DNA from: Bog-532 sp963830385
GTDB lineage: Bacteria; Actinomycetota; Actinomycetes; Streptosporangiales; Streptosporangiaceae
Length of the DNA: 64,000 bases
Direction of reading: 5' to 3'
Assembly (NCBI GenBank): GCA_963830385.1
Contig: CAWHMD010000003.1
Span: 62,001-126,000, forward strand
Shown here: positions 59,838 through 64,000 of the stretch, piece after piece
Layout: every line of letters starts with the position of its first letter
Position numbering within the stretch: the first letter of the stretch is position 1
The notes under the pieces: model-generated
The model's database searches: none
The model's input: only the letters and a program-made list of their open reading frames with translations
What the model was told of the DNA's origin: nothing
Program-made: the position numbers and the translations under genes

Positions 59838-61295
59838 ATGACCACTTTGCCAGCTGATCCGCCGGTCGTCGTGGACCGGGGTGGTCCCACGCCGCTCGGG
59901 GTGCAGATATCGGCCCAGCTCCAGGCGGCGGTCGCCGGTGGCGTGCTTCGTGCCGGGGACCGGCTTCCCTCCAGCCGCGACCTGGCCGCCACCCTCGGCG
60001 TCAGCCGCACAGTGGTCACCAACGCCTACGCCCGCCTGTTCGCCGAGGGCTGGCTCGAGGGCCGTCACGGCTCGGGCACCTACGTGGCCGACGTGACCGC
60101 GCCCCCGGCTGGCTCCCGCACCATCACCGCTTCGCGGCCGGCTCCGCCGCGCGTACCTCCCGCTGCCCCCGCATCCTCGCCCGGGCTCATCACCCTGGAG
60201 CCCGGCATCTCCTGGGCGGAAGGGATCGAGCCCGCGGCCTGGCGGCGGGCGTGGCGGCAGGCGGGCGACCACCTGCCGTCCCGCTGGCCCGATCCGCACG
60301 GGCTCCCCGAACTGCGCGAGGAGATCGCCGCCTACCTCCGCCGGTCCCGCGGGCTGGCCGTCGCCGCCGGGAACGTCCTGGTGACGCAGGGGGTGTCGAG
60401 CGGCCTGGCGTTGCTGGCGGAGGGCCTGCTGCCGCCGCGCGCCCTGCCGCCGCGGGCCCGGGCCGGGATCGAGGAGCCGGGCTACCCCACCGGCCGCGAG
60501 GTGCTGCGCCAGGCCGGCGCCGAGGTGGTGTCCTGCCGGGTCGACGCGCACGGCATAGTTCCCGAGGAACTGCCGGCGGACCTGGCGCTGCTTTACACCA
60601 CGCCCGCCCACCAGTACCCGCTCGGCGGCCGGCTGCCGGTGAGCCGCCGGCAGGCGCTCATCGCCTGGGCCTGGGCGACCGGGGCGGTCATCGTCGAGGA
60701 CGACTACGACAGCGAGTTCCGCTACGACGTGGGCTCGCTGCCTGCCCTGCACAGCATGGACCCGGACGTCATCGTCTACCTCGGGACGGCCTCGAAGGTG
60801 CTGGCCGCCGCCTTCGGCTCGGGCTGGCTGGTTGCCCCGCCCGCGCTGGTCGAGACGCTGGCGGCGCTGCGGCCCCGGCTCGGCCTGCGCATTCCCGAGC
60901 CGGTCCAGCACGCAATGCTGGCCCTGCTCCGTTCGGGCGACCTGGAACGCCACGTACGCCGGATGCGCCTCGAATACGCACGCCGCCGGGCCGCCCTCGT
61001 CGACGGACTCGCCGATTCGGTCCCGGACGGTGCGGGCCCCGGCCGCCAGCCGTGCTTCCGGCTGCTGGGCGACACCGCCGGGCTGCACGTGGTCCTCGAA
61101 CTGCCCGGCGACTACCCGGCCACCCGCCTGATCGACGCGGCCGCCGCCCGCGGCGTCACCGTCTTCTCGCTGGACCGCTACTTCGCCGGCCCCCCGACGA
61201 TGAGCGGCCTGATCCTCGGCTACGGCACCGTCACCGTCCCCCAGATCCGCCAGGCGACCGCCACCCTGGCCCCCCTGCTCGCCCACCTCCCCTGA
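59838..61295 (+). CDS. MocR/PdxR family regulator (GntR HTH - aminotransferase fusion)
   Basis: 485 aa. Residues 18-85 are a GntR winged helix (RLPSSRDLAATLGVSRTVVT, AEGWLEGRHGSGTYV). Residues 115-480 are a fold-type I aminotransferase-like domain: TQGVSSGLALLAEGLLPP, EEPGYPTGREVL, TPAHQYPLGGRLPVSRRQ, EDDYDSEFRYD and the PLP lysine in LGTASKVLAAAFGSGW. It senses PLP or a PLP adduct, as with PdxR and GabR. It probably controls the divergent PNPOx-like flavoprotein gene. A TGGC-N7-GCCA inverted repeat lies in the 60-bp gap between them. Confidence 0.92.
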   Translation: MTTLPADPPVVVDRGGPTPLGVQISAQLQAAVAGGVLRAGDRLPSSRDLAATLGVSRTVVTNAYARLFAEGWLEGRHGSGTYVADVTAPPAGSRTITASRPAPPRVPPAAPASSPGLITLEPGISWAEGIEPAAWRRAWRQAGDHLPSRWPDPHGLPELREEIAAYLRRSRGLAVAAGNVLVTQGVSSGLALLAEGLLPPRALPPRARAGIEEPGYPTGREVLRQAGAEVVSCRVDAHGIVPEELPADLALLYTTPAHQYPLGGRLPVSRRQALIAWAWATGAVIVEDDYDSEFRYDVGSLPALHSMDPDVIVYLGTASKVLAAAFGSGWLVAPPALVETLAALRPRLGLRIPEPVQHAMLALLRSGDLERHVRRMRLEYARRRAALVDGLADSVPDGAGPGRQPCFRLLGDTAGLHVVLELPGDYPATRLIDAAAARGVTVFSLDRYFAGPPTMSGLILGYGTVTVPQIRQATATLAPLLAHLP

Positions 61296-61435
61296 GACCC
61301 TTCCGGAGCCGGACGGCAGCGCTCTGCCGGGGTCAATGTCTGGTTCACCATCCCCGGCTGGCCAGCGCGGTCTAGCATCCCGTCTAGCTAATCCGGCAGC
61401 TCCGGGGGAGAGCCGGAAGGGGGAGGACGCGGCTA

Positions 61436-63610
61436 GTGGCTCGGCTGGCGATCACCAAGGACGTTCTGTCGGCGTTCGCCAAGCTGGACAAAAGCGTCCA
61501 AGGTGCCGTCCAGTCGGCGGTCAATGAATTCGCCAGCGGTGGTCACGGGGCGGCCCGCCTGGAGCAGGTTCCCGGCAGCCTGGACGACCGCATTCGCCTG
61601 CTCCCGGTGGACAGCGCCTGGTACGGCGCCGTGCTGGTCCCGGACAGCGGCGACACCTACTGCCTGCTCACGATTTTGCCCCGCGACGAGGCGGCCGGCT
61701 ACGCCACCAGTCACCGCGTGGGCATCAACCAGGTCACCGGCACGCTGGAGGTTTCCAGGCCGGCCGCCCTGGAAAAGGTGGAGCCGTACCTGCGGGCGGC
61801 GGCCGGCCCGGACGGCAGGCGGCTGTTCGCCGACGTCAGCGACGCCGACCTGGCCTGGCTGGGGATCGACGCCGAGATTCGCCAGCTGGTGCGGCTGCTG
61901 GTCAACGACGCCGAGCTGGACGCGCTCCAGTCGATGCTGCCCGCCGCCCAGTACACCGCGCTGCGGGCGCTGGCCAGCGGGATGACCGTCGGCGAAGCCC
62001 ACGCCGAGGCCGCCCGGCTGCTCGCGGGCGTCGAACCCGCCACCGGCGGCGGGTTCGACGCCGGCGATCTGGTCGCCGCGATGGAACGAACCCCCGGCCA
62101 GGTCGCGTTCGTGTCGGATCGCGACGAGCTGCAGGACATCCTGGCCCACCCGTTCGCTGCCTGGCGGACGTTCCTGCACCCGAGCCAGCGCGAGGTCGCC
62201 TACCGGCCCAGCTACGGCGGTCCCGCCCAGGTGACCGGCGGCCCGGGGACCGGCAAGACGGTGACCGTGCTGCACCGGGCGGCGTTCCTGGCCGCCGACG
62301 CCGACGCCATGTTCAGGTGGACCAGGCCAGGCGCCCCCGAGCTGCCTGCTCCCGGGCCCGATGCGGCGCCGATCCTGCTGACGACGTTCAACGGCAACCT
62401 CGCCGACGCCCTGCAGGCCCAGCTTGACCTGCTGGTCCGCGACCCCGCGGTGCGCGAGCAGGTCCAGGTGCGCAACGTGGACCGGCTCGCCTACAGCATC
62501 GTCGCCCAGGCCCACGGCAACCCGGTCATCGCCGACGAACGGATGCTGCGCGACCGCTGGGCCAAAGCGGCTGCGGCGTCCGGCCTGGATTTCACCCCGG
62601 CCTTTCTCAAGCACGAGTGGGAACAGGTCATCCTCGCCCAGGACCTGGGCAGCGAAGACACCTACCTGGCCTGCCCGCGGACCGGCCGTGGCCGCCCATT
62701 GACCAGGGTCCAGCGCATCCAGGTGTGGCAGGCGGCCCAGCAGGTCTCGGCCGAGCTGGCCGATGCCGGCCAGACCACCCACCTGCAGCTGGCCAACGAG
62801 GCCGCCCGCCTGCTGCGGGCGGCCGGGGCGCCCCGTTACCGGCACATCCTGGTCGACGAGGCTCAGGACCTGCACTCGGCCCACTGGCGCCTCCTGCGGG
62901 CGGCGGTCGCCGAAGGCCCCGACGACCTTTTCATCGCAGCCGACCCGCACCAGCGCATCTACCCCAACCGGGTTTCCCTGGCCAGCCTGCGGATCAGCGT
63001 GCGCGGGCGGAGCCGCAAGCTGTCCCTGAACTACCGCACCACGCAGGAGATCCTGGCCTGGGCGATGCCCCTGCTCGGCTCCGATCCGGTCGCCGGTCTC
63101 GACGGCGAGGTCGACTCCCTGGTCGGTTACCGGTCGCCGATGCACGGCCAGCCGCCACAGGTCCGGCGGGCCGCCACCCGTGGCCAGGAGTTTGCTTTTC
63201 TAGTGAAAAAGGTTCGCTCGTGGCTGGCGGCCGGGTTTGAGCCGGGTTCCATCGGCATCGCGGCCAGGTCACCCGGCCTGGTGCGACAGGCCCGCGAGGC
63301 TCTCAAGGCCGACGGCGTCGACACCACCTCCGTCAGCGGCCGGGACGGCGCCGCGGGGGTCCGGGCCGGCACCATGCACGCCATGAAAGGCCTGGAGTTC
63401 CGGGCCGTCGCCGTGATCGGCGTCGAGAAGGGCGTGGTCCCCGACCCCGCCGCCATCACCACCGACGACGGTGACCCGCTGGCCCAGGCCCAGGACCGGC
63501 AGCGCGAGCGCTGCGTCCTGTTCGTCGCCTGCACCCGCGCGCGCGACCATCTCTACATCTCCTACACCGGTGCCCCCAGCCCATTCCTTCCTCCCGGGCT
63601 GGCCCGATAA
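61436..63610 (+). CDS. UvrD/Rep-like DNA helicase with N-terminal RelE-like domain
   Basis: 724 aa. Residues 1-105 look like a RelE/YafQ-type toxin fold: LAITKDVLSAFAKLDKSVQG, HGAARLEQVPGSLDDRIRLL, AWYGAVLVPDSGDTYCLLTI, LPRDEAAGYATSHRVG. Residues 105-240 are helical linker. From about 255 the SF1 helicase: VTGGPGTGKTVTVLHRA (Walker A), LLTTFNGNLADAL, ILVDEAQDLHSAHWRL (Walker B), FIAADPHQRIYPNR, LSLNYRTTQEIL, GTMHAMKGLEFRAVAVIG and LFVACTRARDHLYIS (motif VI). GTG start after GGGGGAGG. Known in actinobacteria but poorly characterised; whether the RelE-like part cuts RNA or only docks is unknown. Confidence 0.9.
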   Translation: MARLAITKDVLSAFAKLDKSVQGAVQSAVNEFASGGHGAARLEQVPGSLDDRIRLLPVDSAWYGAVLVPDSGDTYCLLTILPRDEAAGYATSHRVGINQVTGTLEVSRPAALEKVEPYLRAAAGPDGRRLFADVSDADLAWLGIDAEIRQLVRLLVNDAELDALQSMLPAAQYTALRALASGMTVGEAHAEAARLLAGVEPATGGGFDAGDLVAAMERTPGQVAFVSDRDELQDILAHPFAAWRTFLHPSQREVAYRPSYGGPAQVTGGPGTGKTVTVLHRAAFLAADADAMFRWTRPGAPELPAPGPDAAPILLTTFNGNLADALQAQLDLLVRDPAVREQVQVRNVDRLAYSIVAQAHGNPVIADERMLRDRWAKAAAASGLDFTPAFLKHEWEQVILAQDLGSEDTYLACPRTGRGRPLTRVQRIQVWQAAQQVSAELADAGQTTHLQLANEAARLLRAAGAPRYRHILVDEAQDLHSAHWRLLRAAVAEGPDDLFIAADPHQRIYPNRVSLASLRISVRGRSRKLSLNYRTTQEILAWAMPLLGSDPVAGLDGEVDSLVGYRSPMHGQPPQVRRAATRGQEFAFLVKKVRSWLAAGFEPGSIGIAARSPGLVRQAREALKADGVDTTSVSGRDGAAGVRAGTMHAMKGLEFRAVAVIGVEKGVVPDPAAITTDDGDPLAQAQDRQRERCVLFVACTRARDHLYISYTGAPSPFLPPGLAR

Positions 63611-63655
63611 TCGGCGCGGAAGCCCCCCGTACGCAGGCCCGAGCTGATCGGGGCG

Positions 63656-64000
63656 TCAGGCGAAAATCATGGCCAGCGCGGCTGGCAGCAGGATCAGCGA
63701 AGCAGACACTGCCGCCAGGGTCAGCCTGGACGCGGCGATGGCGGCCGGCCCCGGGGGATTGAGCAGCCGCTCCACCCGGTCGGGGACCGCGCAGGCGGCC
63801 GCGGCCAGGCCCGGGACCGGGACACCCGTCGCGATGGCCAGCAGCGCGGTGACGAGCGCCGAACGGTCGGCCGAACGGGTCGCCGCGTCGTCGGCGGCCA
63901 TCTCGGCCAGCCGGGCGATCTCGGCCGCCCCCCGGGTGAACAGCGGTACGCCGGGAAAAGCGGCGGTCAGGCCCCTGGTGACGGTGGCGAGCAGGTGGTG
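63656..64000 (-). CDS. M56/M48-like membrane metallopeptidase, C-terminal part (cut by window edge)
   Basis: Only the last 114 residues are in the window; the start lies past 64000. The visible part begins HHLLATVTRGLTAAFPGVPL and has LAEMAADDAATRSADRSALV, the E-x-x-AD-type third zinc-ligand motif of M56/M48 peptidases, followed by LPAALAMIF-type membrane helix at the end. The HExxH motif is outside the window. M56 genes usually sit beside BlaI/MecI-type repressors; that gene would be upstream, outside the window. Zinc-protease assignment rests on this one motif and layout. Confidence 0.7.
   Translation of the reverse strand, partial: HHLLATVTRGLTAAFPGVPLFTRGAAEIARLAEMAADDAATRSADRSALVTALLAIATGVPVPGLAAAACAVPDRVERLLNPPGPAAIAASRLTLAAVSASLILLPAALAMIFA

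Noticed and set aside
61370..61388. Direct repeat GTCTAGC at 61370-61376 and 61382-61388 before the helicase gene
   Set aside because: Only 7 bp and no promoter elements at proper spacing; too weak to call an operator.
1..64000. tRNA, rRNA, CRISPR arrays, transposases, integrases and phage genes
   Set aside because: None recognised by eye on either strand; a tRNA or a short ncRNA could still be missed without a covariance-model search.

Overview
The window is GC-rich DNA with strong third-position G/C bias, many GTG starts, frequent 1-11 bp gene overlaps and GGAGG-type ribosome binding sites. It carries F420/LLM-type oxidoreductases, a LAL/LuxR regulator, MocR and YtrA-type GntR regulators, cobalamin genes and NRPS genes. 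This fits a soil actinomycete (Streptomyces/Streptosporangiales-like). The sequence alone does not settle the genus. I saw no rRNA, tRNA, CRISPR array, transposase or phage gene.

Layout. 1-16.9 kb is mixed housekeeping and signalling: an LLM oxidoreductase (cut by the window edge), a membrane protein, CsbD, M18 and M20 peptidases, a patatin with a YqhA-like partner, an 830-aa pseudokinase-flippase fusion, a DUF2252 protein with a coupled leader ORF, a giant LAL regulator facing two paralogous small proteins, and a MEDS-STAS protein. 16.9-27 kb holds a MetE-like protein, a kinase/regulator/DUF4097 operon, a MarR gene divergent from an LLM-hemerythrin fusion, a flavin reductase, an SDR, a secreted phosphodiester glycosidase and a lipase. 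27.3-27.8 kb is a small graveyard of broken genes. 28.7-34.5 kb is a tight catabolic operon (APC permease, DeoR, GMC oxidase, SIS isomerase/deglycase, ROK kinase). Its layout recalls Amadori-product (frl) operons, with a ROK kinase in place of FrlD.

35.9-41.7 kb is a leftward run of overlapping genes (cobK, a GNAT-crotonase fusion, acyl-CoA ligase, thioesterase, amidohydrolase), with cobF diverging from cobK. 42.6-51.1 kb carries two tandem paralogous single-module NRPSs (C-A-T-TE). The first has a one-base frameshift. In both, the condensation domain has lost the second histidine of HHxxxDG, and the thioesterase has a Cys nucleophile and an Asn where Asp is expected. This is the most unusual part of the window. 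A reductase/epimerase, a PLP gamma-family lyase and an NTF2-like protein follow.

54-64 kb holds a secreted protein, a peptidoglycan-binding anchor protein, an MFS gene that has lost about three helices, a YtrA-type GntR/ABC operon whose regulator is frameshifted, a PNPOx-like flavoprotein divergent from a MocR regulator, a helicase with an N-terminal RelE-like domain, and the end of an M56 peptidase gene. Several convergent pairs are separated by strong hairpins. Broken genes number at least five (27432, 27739, 42632, 55234, 56716). Some of the one-base frameshifts could be assembly errors.
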